Assembly (NCBI GenBank): GCA_007121535.1
Contig: SKKK01000323.1
Coordinates: 1-38,201, forward strand
Length of the DNA stretch: 38,201 bases
From: Planctomycetaceae bacterium
GTDB lineage: Bacteria; Planctomycetota; Planctomycetia; Pirellulales; Pirellulaceae
Direction of reading: 5' to 3'
Both the position numbers and the translations under genes were made by a program. This document shows, piece after piece, positions 8,214 through 17,388 of the stretch; position 1 is the stretch's first letter; each line of letters begins with the position of its first letter. A model generated the notes under the pieces. That model did not search any database, was not told where the DNA came from, and saw only the letters and a list, made by a program, of their open reading frames with translations.

Positions 8214-9236
8214 ATGAAAACGCGTTGGATCCAGGTCGACGGTTGTCTGCCGTTGCCGCTTGTAGGCGTCGTTGCCCTGACGATCGCAGGGGCCGTCCAG
8301 GCAGCACATCCGAACTATCCGCCCGTGCCGACGGTCATCGAGTACGTCGTCGATCCCGACTGGCGTCAGCGCCCGGACCATCTGGGGCCGCGCGGCCACG
8401 TGCCTGGCGTGGCGGTCGATGCGAAGGATCAGGTGTGGTGCATCGAACGAACCGAGGTTCCGGTACAGGTCTATTCGCCGGAAGGCCGCTTGGTGCGTAG
8501 CTGGGGCAAAGGAGAAATCGTGGGGCCTCATAGCTTGCGTCTCGACCACGAGGGCAACGTTTGGATCAGCGACTTTGTCAACCACGTGGTAAAGAAGTTC
8601 ACCCCCGAGGGCCAATTGTTGTTGACGTTGGGCACGCCGGGCAAACCGGGCGAAGACGCCCACCACTTCAACCGGCCGACCGACACGGCGATCACGCCGG
8701 AAGGCGACGTGTTCGTGACCGACGGATATGGCAATCGACGCGTGGTGCATTTCGATCGACACGGCCGATTCGTCAAGGCCTGGGGCAGTTTCGGCGCCGG
8801 GCCCGAGCAATTCACACTGCCTCATCAGATCGTCGTCGATTCGCGCGGGGTGCTGTACGTCGGTGATCGTAACAGCGGCCGGATTCAATTATTCGACCAG
8901 CAGGGCCAATTCCTCGATCAGTGGACCAATTTGATCATGCCCTGGGGCATGTGGATCTCGCCCCGGGATGAATTGTGGGTTTGCGGTTCGTCGCCGCAGT
9001 GGTGGCGCAGAGACGGCCAATACCCGCCTCCCAAAGACCAAATCTTCATGCGGTTTTCCACCGACGGTCGAGTGCAGCAGTTGTGGACCGTCCCCATGGG
9101 TGAAGACGGCCAGGAACAACCGGGCGATTGCAATTGGCTCCACTGCGTTGCCGTCGACTCGCAAGGCAATCTGTACGCCGGTGATATCCTGGGTCGACGT
9201 TTGCAGAAATTCGTTCGCACCGAGACCGCCGATTGA
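8214..9236 (+). CDS. Exported NHL-repeat beta-propeller protein
   Basis: 340 residues from the ATG at 8214; a GTG at 8187 in frame is an alternative start adding nine residues. A signal peptide is visible (about residues 14-31, ending in AVQAA). The rest consists of NHL-type blades, with repeated patterns such as GVAVDAKDQVWCIE, SLRLDHEGNVWISD, DTAITPEGDVFVTDGYGNRRV and QIVVDSRGVLYVGDRNSGRIQLF. The overall form resembles bacterial homologues of the peptidylglycine alpha-amidating lyase propeller. Enzymatic activity is not shown, and a scaffold or sugar-binding role is equally possible. Codon use matches the neighbours. It is convergent with the oxidoreductase gene that follows. Confidence 0.85.
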   Translation: MKTRWIQVDGCLPLPLVGVVALTIAGAVQAAHPNYPPVPTVIEYVVDPDWRQRPDHLGPRGHVPGVAVDAKDQVWCIERTEVPVQVYSPEGRLVRSWGKGEIVGPHSLRLDHEGNVWISDFVNHVVKKFTPEGQLLLTLGTPGKPGEDAHHFNRPTDTAITPEGDVFVTDGYGNRRVVHFDRHGRFVKAWGSFGAGPEQFTLPHQIVVDSRGVLYVGDRNSGRIQLFDQQGQFLDQWTNLIMPWGMWISPRDELWVCGSSPQWWRRDGQYPPPKDQIFMRFSTDGRVQQLWTVPMGEDGQEQPGDCNWLHCVAVDSQGNLYAGDILGRRLQKFVRTETAD

Positions 9237-9316
9237 CGCGGCGGTCCGTCGCTCGAACCATGCTCTTCCCCCATGACCCGGCGGAACTGCCTAACGTGGC
9301 CTCCGGCCGCAACCGA

Positions 9317-9367
9317 TGTAGGTTGGGTCTCCGACCCGCCCCGGTCGGGACCGAGTCCCAACCTACA
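9317..9367. repeat. Palindromic intergenic repeat between convergent genes
   Basis: TGTAGGTTGGG (9317-9327) pairs perfectly with CCCAACCTACA (9357-9367). An inner stem CCGACC/GGTCGG lies between them. It sits between the 3' ends of two convergent genes, where it could act as a transcript end structure. There is no T run. Confidence 0.7.
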
Positions 9368-9403
9368 AAGATTCGCGCACCGTGCATCTTTCAGCAGTAT
9401 ACT

Positions 9404-10645
9404 CTATTTCAGTACTTCGGCGCCGCGTCCTTGCTGGATCAACGGGACGTAGTTTTCCAACTCGGCACAGGTGGCCGGGTCGGTCAGATCCACCGTGGCT
9501 CGGCGCTCGGCCGACATGTAGGCCGCCATCGTCAAACGTACGATTTCCAGACCATAGTCCCAGTCCAGCATGGCGGGTCGGCCTTCGCGCAACGCCTGGA
9601 CCGCATCCACGTGTTCGTCCGTGTATCCGTACAGATCCGGTTCGTTCGGTTGCACGGGGACCAACCCGCGGCTGGCCTGGAGCTTCTCGACCGCGGCTTC
9701 CATGTCGGCCATGCCAGTGATCGCCTGGTCCCCGATGAAGACCTCCAAGGGCGAACGCAACGAGTTCATCTCGAAGGCATAGCCCGGTCCCAAGCCATCG
9801 AACAGCAGCCGCAAACCCTGCTTGTCGAACATCCACGAGACGGTGAACTGAGCTTTGCTGATGTTCCCGGTCTCGGGGTTGCGGTACCCCACCATGCCCG
9901 TCGCGAAATCCTCCGCGGGCGTCTTGTCATAGTCCACGCCAAAGTCATCCATCAACTTCTTCTTCCACTCGGGTCGGCCCCACTTCAACAGCGACAGATC
10001 GGCCATCACCGAGACGGGTTCGAGAAAACGCATCGGTTTGCCGGGCGGGGTCAACAGGTACCATCCGACGGCCAAACAGTGACAACCCATATCACTCATC
10101 ACGCCACCCCCCTGCTGAGTGGGGTCCCAGAACCAAGTGCGATGCGGACCAGCGTGCTCCTCGTTGGAACGCACCAGCATCGGTGGTCCCATCGCCTGGA
10201 TCACGGGCGCCAGTTGAGCGCGGTGCGACTGGACCGTCTTCATATGCACTTGGTTTTCGAAGTAGATGTCCGGCACGTTGATTTCACGGACCAATTCGAT
10301 CATCCGCCTAGCTTCCGGCAGATTGCGAGCCAGCGGTTTTTCGCAGATGATGCCTTTCAACGGGGCACCGGCCTTCACCGTGTCCACGATCTCCTCGACC
10401 GTGGCCAGACGCGTGTAGTTCGGCGAGTTGATCAGGATCACGTCGACGTGGGGAATCATCTCGCGCACGCTGGAGAAGACTCGGCCCTCGCCCAACCCCA
10501 TCCGGCGTACTTCGGCAGCCAGTTCCTCGGGAGGTCGCCGCGAGACCAACCCGTCCACGTGCACCCCGCGAACTTCGCGCAGACCACGCAACTGGAACGC
10601 GCTGATGAACCCGCCGCCGACGATTCCATAACGTAACGCTTTCAT
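9404..10645 (-). CDS. Gfo/Idh/MocA family NAD(P)-dependent oxidoreductase
   Basis: 413 residues from the ATG at 10645, which has GGGAGG about 8 nt upstream. The N-terminal Rossmann fold shows GIVGGGFIS (residues 7-15), and the family motif EKPLA is at 102-106. The C-terminal alpha/beta domain contains GGGVMSDMGCHCLAVG, holding the usual catalytic region. These enzymes oxidise or reduce sugars, inositols and related substrates; the substrate here cannot be told. There is no signal peptide, so it is cytoplasmic. It lies 91 nt after the metallo-hydrolase on the same strand, so co-transcription is possible. Confidence 0.9.
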   Translation of the reverse strand: MKALRYGIVGGGFISAFQLRGLREVRGVHVDGLVSRRPPEELAAEVRRMGLGEGRVFSSVREMIPHVDVILINSPNYTRLATVEEIVDTVKAGAPLKGIICEKPLARNLPEARRMIELVREINVPDIYFENQVHMKTVQSHRAQLAPVIQAMGPPMLVRSNEEHAGPHRTWFWDPTQQGGGVMSDMGCHCLAVGWYLLTPPGKPMRFLEPVSVMADLSLLKWGRPEWKKKLMDDFGVDYDKTPAEDFATGMVGYRNPETGNISKAQFTVSWMFDKQGLRLLFDGLGPGYAFEMNSLRSPLEVFIGDQAITGMADMEAAVEKLQASRGLVPVQPNEPDLYGYTDEHVDAVQALREGRPAMLDWDYGLEIVRLTMAAYMSAERRATVDLTDPATCAELENYVPLIQQGRGAEVLK

Positions 10646-10735
10646 GATCGATCCTCCCACAGGTTGCGACATCTACCCATGGTCCGTACCGTAGCAGAAT
10701 CGAATGTGACTGAAAAGTGGATGCGTCGCAGGAGC

Positions 10736-11548
10736 TTATGACAGCAGAATCCGTTGGCCGTCGTAAGCCAACTGGATGTCGCCTGGCAACCGGGCGTTCG
10801 TTTCCTCATGATCCAATTCGTGGGAAATATGCGTCAGCAAAGTACGCCGCGGCCGCAGACGCTGCGCTACGGCGATGGCCTCGTCCAGGCTGAAGTGTGT
10901 CACGTGAGGCCGGTCGCGCAGCCCGTCCAGAATCAGCATATCCAGGCCCTCCAGACGCGACCAACTTTCCTCCGGGATCTCGTTCGTGTCGGTACAGTAC
11001 GCCACGTTGCCGATCCGAAAACCCAGCACTTTGAACCGCGGGCCATGGTGCAGACGGATCGGCAGGACCGTGACCCCCAACGCCTCGAACGGATCGGTGC
11101 CAATGCGACGAAACTCAAGCTGCGGCGTCGCTCCGGTGTGGGTCCATGGCTCCCGGGCAAACGCATAATCATACGCCTTCCGCAATCGCTGCTCGACGAT
11201 CTCCTCGCAATACAACGGGACAGGATGGCCCAAGAAGAAGGGCATCAGACGCAAATCATCCAGCCCGAAAACATGGTCGGCATGTTCGTGCGTGTACAGG
11301 ACCGCATGGACGACGCCCAGACCTTCGCGCAAAAACTGATACCGCAAATCGGGTGGCGTGTCGATCAGGAGATTGCCCTCGGGCAAGCCGAGCACGACAC
11401 TGCATCGCGTCCGCTGATTGCGCGGATGGCCACTGGTGCAGACGCGGCAGCCACAACCGATCGTCGGAACGCCGACGGAGGTGCCGGTTCCCAACAGGAT
11501 CAACTGGCCTCGAATGTTAATCGTTGCAGGTTTTCGCGTATCCACCAC
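10736..11548 (-). CDS. PhnP-like metallo-beta-lactamase-fold hydrolase
   Basis: 270 residues. The start is a GTG at 11548, the first possible start after an in-frame stop; a second GTG follows directly. The N-terminal zinc motif GCGCRVC (31-37) is typical of the PhnP branch. The metal-binding THEHADH motif lies at 86-92, with further His/Asp ligands in LHHGPRF, CTDTNEI and LTHISHELDHEE. PhnP cleaves ribosyl cyclic phosphate in phosphonate breakdown. Without any phn genes nearby the physiological substrate is open, so I give no symbol. It is divergent from rpsA. Confidence 0.88.
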   Translation of the reverse strand: MVDTRKPATINIRGQLILLGTGTSVGVPTIGCGCRVCTSGHPRNQRTRCSVVLGLPEGNLLIDTPPDLRYQFLREGLGVVHAVLYTHEHADHVFGLDDLRLMPFFLGHPVPLYCEEIVEQRLRKAYDYAFAREPWTHTGATPQLEFRRIGTDPFEALGVTVLPIRLHHGPRFKVLGFRIGNVAYCTDTNEIPEESWSRLEGLDMLILDGLRDRPHVTHFSLDEAIAVAQRLRPRRTLLTHISHELDHEETNARLPGDIQLAYDGQRILLS

Positions 11549-11859
11549 GGATCACCATCGCGCAGACAATTCATCTCAAACCGAAAAAACGATCGCGGCG
11601 GAGCTTGCCGAACCGTGCTTGATCTGATAGACTTCTGGTTTCGTCCCGGTCCGAATGCAGTTGACGGTCGCGTTGATCGTCCATGACGACCACCGTTAAC
11701 TCCCTCCCCCAAGCCTTGTCCCTTCGGAATTTACTCTCTATTTCGGCGGACGCAACTACCCGCACAGGCTGCGAATCTATCGAGCCCGCCGCTCGCAGTA
11801 CGGTTCTGCAATCGAAGTATTTTTCGCTGACCAAGGGAGAATGGGTACCTGAGTAAAGC
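11549..11859. other. 311-nt intergenic region upstream of rpsA
   Basis: This gap separates the divergently transcribed metallo-hydrolase and S1 genes. I see no convincing promoter boxes, riboswitch or gene. Its length leaves room for an rpsA leader, which in other bacteria carries the autoregulatory S1-binding site, but no such structure could be recognised by eye. Confidence 0.4.
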
Positions 11860-13650
11860 ATGGTAAATCGCAATTTGATCCGCAGTCTGGAATTTGACCA
11901 GGAAATCGACAGTGCTTTTGAAACCGCCGTATCGGAAATCCTCGACCCGGCTGATCTGGTTGATCTGATCAGCACGGACCAGGACTATGAAGTCAACAAG
12001 ATCGTCGATGGCCGCGTTATTCGCGTCGAAGACGACTGCATCCTGGTGGATGTGGGCTTCAAGAGTGAAGGCACGATCCCGCGGCACGAGTGGGACGACG
12101 ACGAGGATACCCCCCAAGTCGGCGATATTGTCAAGGTGCTGATCGAGGAAATGGAAGACGAATTGGGATTGGCCGACGACCCGTATGGCATGGTCAGCCT
12201 CAGCCGTCGCAAAGCTCAGAAGTTGATCGAGTGGGACAATGTCATGAACTCGGTCAACGAAGGCCAGGTGGTCACCGGGGAAGTGACGAGGAAGATCAAA
12301 GGCGGTTTGTTGGTCGATATCGGGGTCAACGTGTTCCTGCCGGCCAGCCAAGTCGACATTCGACGTCCGCCAGACATCGGCGATTTCATCGGGCGCGTGG
12401 TGCAGTGCGAGGTCCTGAAGATCGACGAGGCGCGGCGGAACATCGTGGTCAGTCGTCGATCGTTGATCGAAAAACAACGCAAGGAAGATCGAGAGCGGTT
12501 GTTGGAGGAGTTGGAAGAGGGGCAGATCCGCAAGGGTGTGGTAAAGAACATCGCCGAATTCGGGGCCTTTGTCGACCTGGGCGGCATCGATGGTTTACTG
12601 CACATCACGGACATGAGCTGGGAGCGAATCAATCATCCGTCCGAGATGGTCAAGCTGGACCAGGAACTGGATGTCGTTATCCTGAACATCGACCGCGAAA
12701 AGCAAAAGATCGCCCTGGGGCTGAAGCAGAAGCAGAAGAACCCCTGGGACACGGTCGTCGAAAAATACCCCAAGGGTAGTACGCATCACGGGCAAGTCGT
12801 GAACGTGATGAGCTACGGGGCGTTTGTCAAACTGGAACCCGGAATCGAGGGGCTGGTTCATATCAGCGAAATGTCCTGGACCAAGCGGATCAACCATCCC
12901 AACGAACTGGTCAACATCGGCGACGAAATCGACGTGGTGATCCTGGGCGTCGATCCCGAAGGCCAACAGTTGTCGCTCGGCATGAAACAGACTCAGGAAA
13001 ACCCCTGGGATCACGTGGTCGAGCACTACCCCGAGGGCTCCGTGGTGGAGGGCAAGGTCCGCAACTTGACCAACTACGGTGCCTTCGTGGAATTGGAAGA
13101 AGGCATCGATGGATTGCTGCACGTCTCGGACATGTCGTGGACCAGAAAGATCAGCCATCCGAACGAAATGCTGGAACGAGGACAACAGGTCGGTTGCCGC
13201 GTCTTGTCGGTGGACCAGGACCGCCACCGGATCGCATTGGGATTGAAGCAGATGGATCAAGATCCTTGGTCTTACGATATCCCGAACAAGTATCAACCGG
13301 GCCAAGTGATCAGCGGCAAGGTTACGAAGATCACCAACTTCGGCGTTTTCGTCGGGCTGGAGGACGGCTTGGAGGGTCTGCTGCACATTTCGGAATTGGC
13401 CGACCACAAGGTGGAAAATCCCGAAGAAGTCGTCAAAGTGGGCGAAGAGATCGAGGTGAAGATCCTTCGGGTCGACACCGACGAACGAAAAATCGGCCTA
13501 TCGCGCAAGCGAGTGGAATGGGCCGAGGAAGAAAGTGCCGCGCCATCCGATCAGCAACGGACTCGCGAACCTCGCACCGATCTCAAAGGCGGTCTCGGTT
13601 CCTCGGGGCCCCTGATCAGCCCGATCTCGCCGCCTCCGTCCGAAGACTGA
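11860..13650 (+). CDS. rpsA: 30S ribosomal protein S1
   Basis: 596 residues with six S1/OB-fold repeats, at roughly 45-115, 135-204, 220-290, 307-377, 394-464 and 480-550. Repeats 3 to 6 are typical ([43 protein letters not shown] and similar, each shown here only in part), while 1 and 2 are divergent as in bacterial S1. The C-terminal tail is Pro/Ser-rich. S1 binds mRNA on the 30S subunit and assists initiation on leaders with weak Shine-Dalgarno sequences, which are common in this window. The gene's own binding site is also weak. Confidence 0.95.
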   Translation: MVNRNLIRSLEFDQEIDSAFETAVSEILDPADLVDLISTDQDYEVNKIVDGRVIRVEDDCILVDVGFKSEGTIPRHEWDDDEDTPQVGDIVKVLIEEMEDELGLADDPYGMVSLSRRKAQKLIEWDNVMNSVNEGQVVTGEVTRKIKGGLLVDIGVNVFLPASQVDIRRPPDIGDFIGRVVQCEVLKIDEARRNIVVSRRSLIEKQRKEDRERLLEELEEGQIRKGVVKNIAEFGAFVDLGGIDGLLHITDMSWERINHPSEMVKLDQELDVVILNIDREKQKIALGLKQKQKNPWDTVVEKYPKGSTHHGQVVNVMSYGAFVKLEPGIEGLVHISEMSWTKRINHPNELVNIGDEIDVVILGVDPEGQQLSLGMKQTQENPWDHVVEHYPEGSVVEGKVRNLTNYGAFVELEEGIDGLLHVSDMSWTRKISHPNEMLERGQQVGCRVLSVDQDRHRIALGLKQMDQDPWSYDIPNKYQPGQVISGKVTKITNFGVFVGLEDGLEGLLHISELADHKVENPEEVVKVGEEIEVKILRVDTDERKIGLSRKRVEWAEEESAAPSDQQRTREPRTDLKGGLGSSGPLISPISPPPSED

Positions 13651-13704
13651 GGCTTGGCGAACAGGATTACGAACCCGACGATCCAAGAAGGGTAATCCCT
13701 CAGG

Positions 13705-14700
13705 ATGAGCGGCGATTTCCAGGTGGTGATCACCGACTTGCTGGACGATGATCTCCGTCCCGAACGCGAAGTTCTGGACGGAGTCGCCACGGTCACGGCG
13801 TTGCAGGCGGAAGCGGAAACCGATTTATTCGGTCGCATCGAACATGCCGATGCCATCATCGTCTATCATCTTGTCACCCTGACTCGCGTCACGCTGGAAC
13901 GCTTACGACAGTGCCGTGTGATTGTTTGAGGCGGAGTGGGATACGACAACGTCGACGGTTCGGTGGCTCGCCACTTGGGAATCCCGCTGGCGAACACGCC
14001 GGATTACGGCTCGGAAGAGGTGGCCGATTCCGCCCTGGGCATGTTATTGGCCTTGACTCGGGGAATTCACCGCGCCAATTCGGTATTGCGTGCTGATGAA
14101 GGGCCATGGTCGTACGAAGTCATCGCTCCGACAGTGCGTCTGCGCAATCGCGTGTTGGGAATCGTGGGCTTGGGCCGCATCGGCACGGCGATGGCGGTGC
14201 GAGGCAAAGCCCTGGGCATGGATGTCGCCTTTTTTGACCCGTACAAACCCGACGGATACGACAAAGCGCTGGGGATCCGCCGAGTGGAAGAGCTTTCCGA
14301 ATTACTGACGCAATCGTTGGCCATCAGCTTGCATTGCCCGTTGGACGATCGCACCCATCATTTGATCGACGCCGCGGCTTTGGCGGGAATGCAAGAAAAT
14401 GCCTATCTGATCAACACGGCGCGCGGAGGCGTCGTCGATAATCAAGCACTTGCCGATGCCTTGGGCTCGGGTCACCTGGCCGGAGCCGGCATTGATGTAC
14501 TGCCCATCGAACCCCCCCCCGACGACCATCCGCTGCTGGCTGTGTGGCGTAATCCCGATCATCCGGCCCATCATCGCTTGATCATCAACCCGCATATCGC
14601 CTGGTACTGCGAAGACGGAAGACGCGAAATGCGCCGCAAGGCGGCGGAAACGTGCCGCCGAGCCTTGTTGCGAATGCCGTACCGCAATTTAGTCAACTAA
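13705..14700 (+). pseudogene. D-2-hydroxyacid dehydrogenase (CtBP-like) with an in-frame TGA
   Basis: A single open frame of 332 codons interrupted only by TGA at 13927-13929. Residues 1-74 end in CRVIV, and after the stop the frame resumes with GGVGYDNVD. Homologues normally read IVR-x-GVGxDNVD here, so the TGA most simply replaces an Arg CGA by one C-to-T change. All else is intact: the Rossmann motif GIVGLGRIG, the catalytic-Arg block NTARGG, the following Glu (IDVLPIEPP) and the catalytic His in INPHIAWY. A GTG at 13936 could restart translation but would drop the N-terminal substrate-domain strands. The gene is either newly inactivated, read through, or a sequencing error. Confidence 0.8.
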
Positions 14701-14725
14701 CGTCGAAAAAGGGCCTTCCGGCGTC

Positions 14726-14755
14726 TTGACCCAGCAAACATCGGGATGTTATAAG
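14726..14755 (+). promoter_or_regulatory. Sigma-70-type promoter for the FHA gene
   Basis: TTGACC at 14726-14731 and TATAAG at 14750-14755 are separated by 18 nt (17 if TTATAA at 14749 is taken). It lies 60 nt before the FHA start codon, in the 116-nt gap after the dehydrogenase gene. Confidence 0.5.
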
Positions 14756-14816
14756 CATAGATTAGCTGTATTCATCAAGCTTATACTTCTTCGCCTGAGA
14801 CGGGTTCAAGCTGGAC

Positions 14817-15485
14817 ATGGTACGGGTTACCTTACGCATTTTGGACGGCGCGGATCGCGGTCGAAACTTTGAAAACTTGGATACGCCGGTTACCATCGGC
14901 CGCGAAGAGGGCAACGTGATCCAGTTGAACGACGAGCGGGTCAGTCGTTTTCACGTCAAAATCCAGTCTGATGGTGGCCGTCTGGTGCTGACCGATCTGG
15001 AGAGCACCAACGGCACTCGCGTCAACGGTGAAGACGTTCGATTGCGGGTATTGAAGTTCGGCGACCTGATCCAACTGGGCAGAACGCTGGTTTTGGTCGG
15101 ATCCCGGGAACAGATCGAAGCACGCCTTGCGAAGTTGCCCGCACAGGACTCAAAAGGTTGGTTTTGGTTCCATCCAAAGCAAACGTCGGGAGAATCGTCC
15201 TCGGAATCCGGCAATCCGTGGACGGACACCGAGAATCTTCAGGATTATCTGTTCAACCACGAGACTCCCGAGTTACCCGACGACATGACCGCCACGCAAG
15301 CCGCTCAGTTGGCAGAGTTGATCGACTACCTGCGGCTTCGACTCCGAGGTTTGACGGTTGCGGCGAAGGAGGACAAATCCGGTCGGATAACCTTGGGAGC
15401 CGTCGATTGGCAGAAGCTGCTGGACGTGAACTCGCGTTTGGCCGAGATGGTTCGGCGGATCGGCGAACCGGACTCCGATCAGTAG
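14817..15485 (+). CDS. FHA-domain protein
   Basis: 222 residues. An N-terminal forkhead-associated domain (about 3-96) contains all key elements: GRE at 28-30, SRFH at 43-46, and STNGTRVNG at 63-71. FHA domains bind phosphothreonine peptides, often as adaptors of Ser/Thr kinase signalling, which is abundant in planctomycetes. The remaining 125 residues are a Ser-rich linker followed by a helical region (about 155-215) with no recognised domain. No kinase or phosphatase gene is adjacent. The protein has no signal peptide or membrane segment and is probably cytoplasmic. Confidence 0.92.
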   Translation: MVRVTLRILDGADRGRNFENLDTPVTIGREEGNVIQLNDERVSRFHVKIQSDGGRLVLTDLESTNGTRVNGEDVRLRVLKFGDLIQLGRTLVLVGSREQIEARLAKLPAQDSKGWFWFHPKQTSGESSSESGNPWTDTENLQDYLFNHETPELPDDMTATQAAQLAELIDYLRLRLRGLTVAAKEDKSGRITLGAVDWQKLLDVNSRLAEMVRRIGEPDSDQ

Positions 15486-15703
15486 CTCCGACGATTCGCG
15501 AACTTTTTTCCGCGTTTCTTCATCGCCTTCGTGATCTTGACTTCGCGATCCGTTACAATCACAGGCTTGAGGTCATTGACCGACAAGGATCGCGTCCCGA
15601 CGCCGAAGGAAAAATCGAAATCGAAACCGTAGGTATGGCTTCGGTTCCCATCCCATCGCAGCATGGGACGAACTACCTCCCCGCAACGTTCAAGGAGACT
15701 GCT

Positions 15704-17164
15704 ATGAGATCCATGACGACAGGCACGTTGTTGTTAGCCATCCTTTGCCTGAGCGTTCCCGCTGCGGCCGAACGACCGAATTTCCTGTTCCTCCTGGTCG
15801 ACGACCTGGGTTACATGGACGTGGGGGCGTACAACCCCGACTGTTTGTACGATACGCCTCACATCGATCGATTGGCCGCAGATGGCATGCTATTCACCGA
15901 CGGCTACGTGGTCAGTCCGGTTTGCAGCCCGACGCGATACAGCATCATGACGGGTCGCTATCCGAGCCGAGTTGACGCGACCAACTGGTTCACGGGAACT
16001 CGCGCCGGCCGTTTTCGTCCGGCTCCGCTGCACAACCGTATGCCGCTGGACGAAGTGACGGTGGCCCAGGCGTTGCGGGAACACGGCTATACGACGTTTT
16101 TCGCGGGCAAGTGGCATTTGGGGCCGACCGAAGAGTATTGGCCCGAGAACCGCGGGTTCGACTTCAACCTGGGGGGCCACAGTGCCGGGGGACCGTACGG
16201 GCCCGGGCGATACTTCACTCCTTACGGGAATCCCCGCTTGGAAGACGGCCCCGAAGGCGAACACCTGCCCGATCGGCTGGCGACGGAGACGGTCGAGTTC
16301 ATGCGGGCTCATCGCGACCGCCCCTTCTTCGCCTACCTGTCGTTCTATTCGGTCCACACGCCGTTGATGGGCCGACCGGACTTGGTGGAAAAGTATGAAG
16401 AAAGAGTTCGCCAACTGGGTCTGGAGGATGTCGACGCATTCGACGACGAAGAACAGGTTTGGCCGGTCAAACAGCCGCGTCGGGTGCGCGTGGTCCAGTC
16501 GCATGCTGTCTATGCAGCGATGGTCGAAGCGATGGATCTGGCCGTTGGGAAAGTCCTGCAGGCGTTGAAGGAGTTGGGATTGGAAGACAATACCGTCGTC
16601 TTCTTCACGTCCGACAATGGCGGGCTGAGCACCAGTGAGGGAAGTCCGACGTCGAATATGCCGCTCCGCTGCGGGAAAGGCTGGTTGTACGAAGGCGGCA
16701 TTCGCGAACCCTATTTGATCAAGTGGCCGGGGGGCACACAGCCCGGCAGCACATCCGCCGTACCGGTAACCAGCACCGACTATTACCCGACGATCCTGGA
16801 AATCGCCGGCTTGCCGCCGCTACCTGAACAGCATCTGGACGGCGTCAGCCTGGTACCGATCCTGAAAGGAAGCGGCGAACTGCAGCGCGATGCCATCTTC
16901 TGGCATTACCCGCACTACAGCAATCAGGGCGGCTTCCCCGGCGGCGCGATTCGCATGGGCGACTGGAAGCTGATCGAACGCTACGAGGACGGTCGCGTTC
17001 ATCTGTACAATCTGGCCGAAGATATCGGCGAACGCCACGATCTGGCCGAGCAAGAACCGGAAAGGGTTCGCGCCATGCGTCAGCGACTGCATGAGTGGTA
17101 CACCGAAGTCGACGCCAAATTCCTGGAACCTCACCCCGACGGGCCGCAGCCTTGGCGCCCGTGA
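15704..17164 (+). CDS. Secreted formylglycine-dependent sulfatase
   Basis: 486 residues. The ATG at 15704 is preceded by AAGGAG at good spacing and followed by a signal peptide (about 1-22, ending AAA). The sulfatase signature C-x-P-x-R is present as CSPTR at 74-78, where Cys74 is the residue matured to formylglycine. The metal-binding N-terminus is LLVDDLGYMDVG, and GKWHLG and FTSDNGG supply further active-site residues. Such enzymes remove sulfate esters from polysaccharides or glycans outside the cytoplasm; planctomycetes carry many for marine algal sugars. The exact substrate cannot be told. The stop codon coincides with the possible degenerate left end of an intergenic repeat. Confidence 0.93.
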   Translation: MRSMTTGTLLLAILCLSVPAAAERPNFLFLLVDDLGYMDVGAYNPDCLYDTPHIDRLAADGMLFTDGYVVSPVCSPTRYSIMTGRYPSRVDATNWFTGTRAGRFRPAPLHNRMPLDEVTVAQALREHGYTTFFAGKWHLGPTEEYWPENRGFDFNLGGHSAGGPYGPGRYFTPYGNPRLEDGPEGEHLPDRLATETVEFMRAHRDRPFFAYLSFYSVHTPLMGRPDLVEKYEERVRQLGLEDVDAFDDEEQVWPVKQPRRVRVVQSHAVYAAMVEAMDLAVGKVLQALKELGLEDNTVVFFTSDNGGLSTSEGSPTSNMPLRCGKGWLYEGGIREPYLIKWPGGTQPGSTSAVPVTSTDYYPTILEIAGLPPLPEQHLDGVSLVPILKGSGELQRDAIFWHYPHYSNQGGFPGGAIRMGDWKLIERYEDGRVHLYNLAEDIGERHDLAEQEPERVRAMRQRLHEWYTEVDAKFLEPHPDGPQPWRP

Positions 17165-17388
17165 GCGGGGGATGCAGGGACGACTTGGTGGAATCGGGCG
17201 GAAGAGGTTGGGCGTCGTCTTCGGGCGACTCGCTGCCCATGTGGCCCACGAGCGCCGAGCGTGCGCCTGTTTGGTCCCGCTCGGCGCGCGGGACCCACTT
17301 CGTCGTTGGCCGAAAACGACTCCCGCCCGCGTTGCATCCCACATCCAAAGCTACCCTAAATGACAAGAAACTGCTGGCCGGGTGCTTA
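17162..17388. repeat. MITE-like element, family 1, copy A (left end degenerate)
   Basis: The right terminal repeat CTGGCCGGGTGCTTA is intact at 17374-17388. The right internal arm (17310-17328) reads CCGAAAACGACTCCCGCCC. The left arm near 17207-17225 is mutated, and the left end is only guessed from alignment with copy B. An additional 10-bp stem GCGCCGAGCG/CGCTCGGCGC lies in the centre. The element fills the gap between two convergent genes. Its right end encodes the last residues of the methyltransferase on the minus strand. Confidence 0.75.

Noticed and set aside
9233-10636. Long plus-strand frame opposite the Gfo/Idh/MocA oxidoreductase
   Set aside because: It is antisense to a gene with clear motifs and ribosome-binding site. 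Its composition is that of a shadow frame.
11571-11975. Minus-strand frame overlapping the start of rpsA
   Set aside because: It overlaps the well-supported start of S1 and has no motif.
13927-13929. TGA as selenocysteine codon
   Set aside because: Homologues have Arg at this position, not Cys, and no SECIS-like hairpin was recognised directly after the codon.
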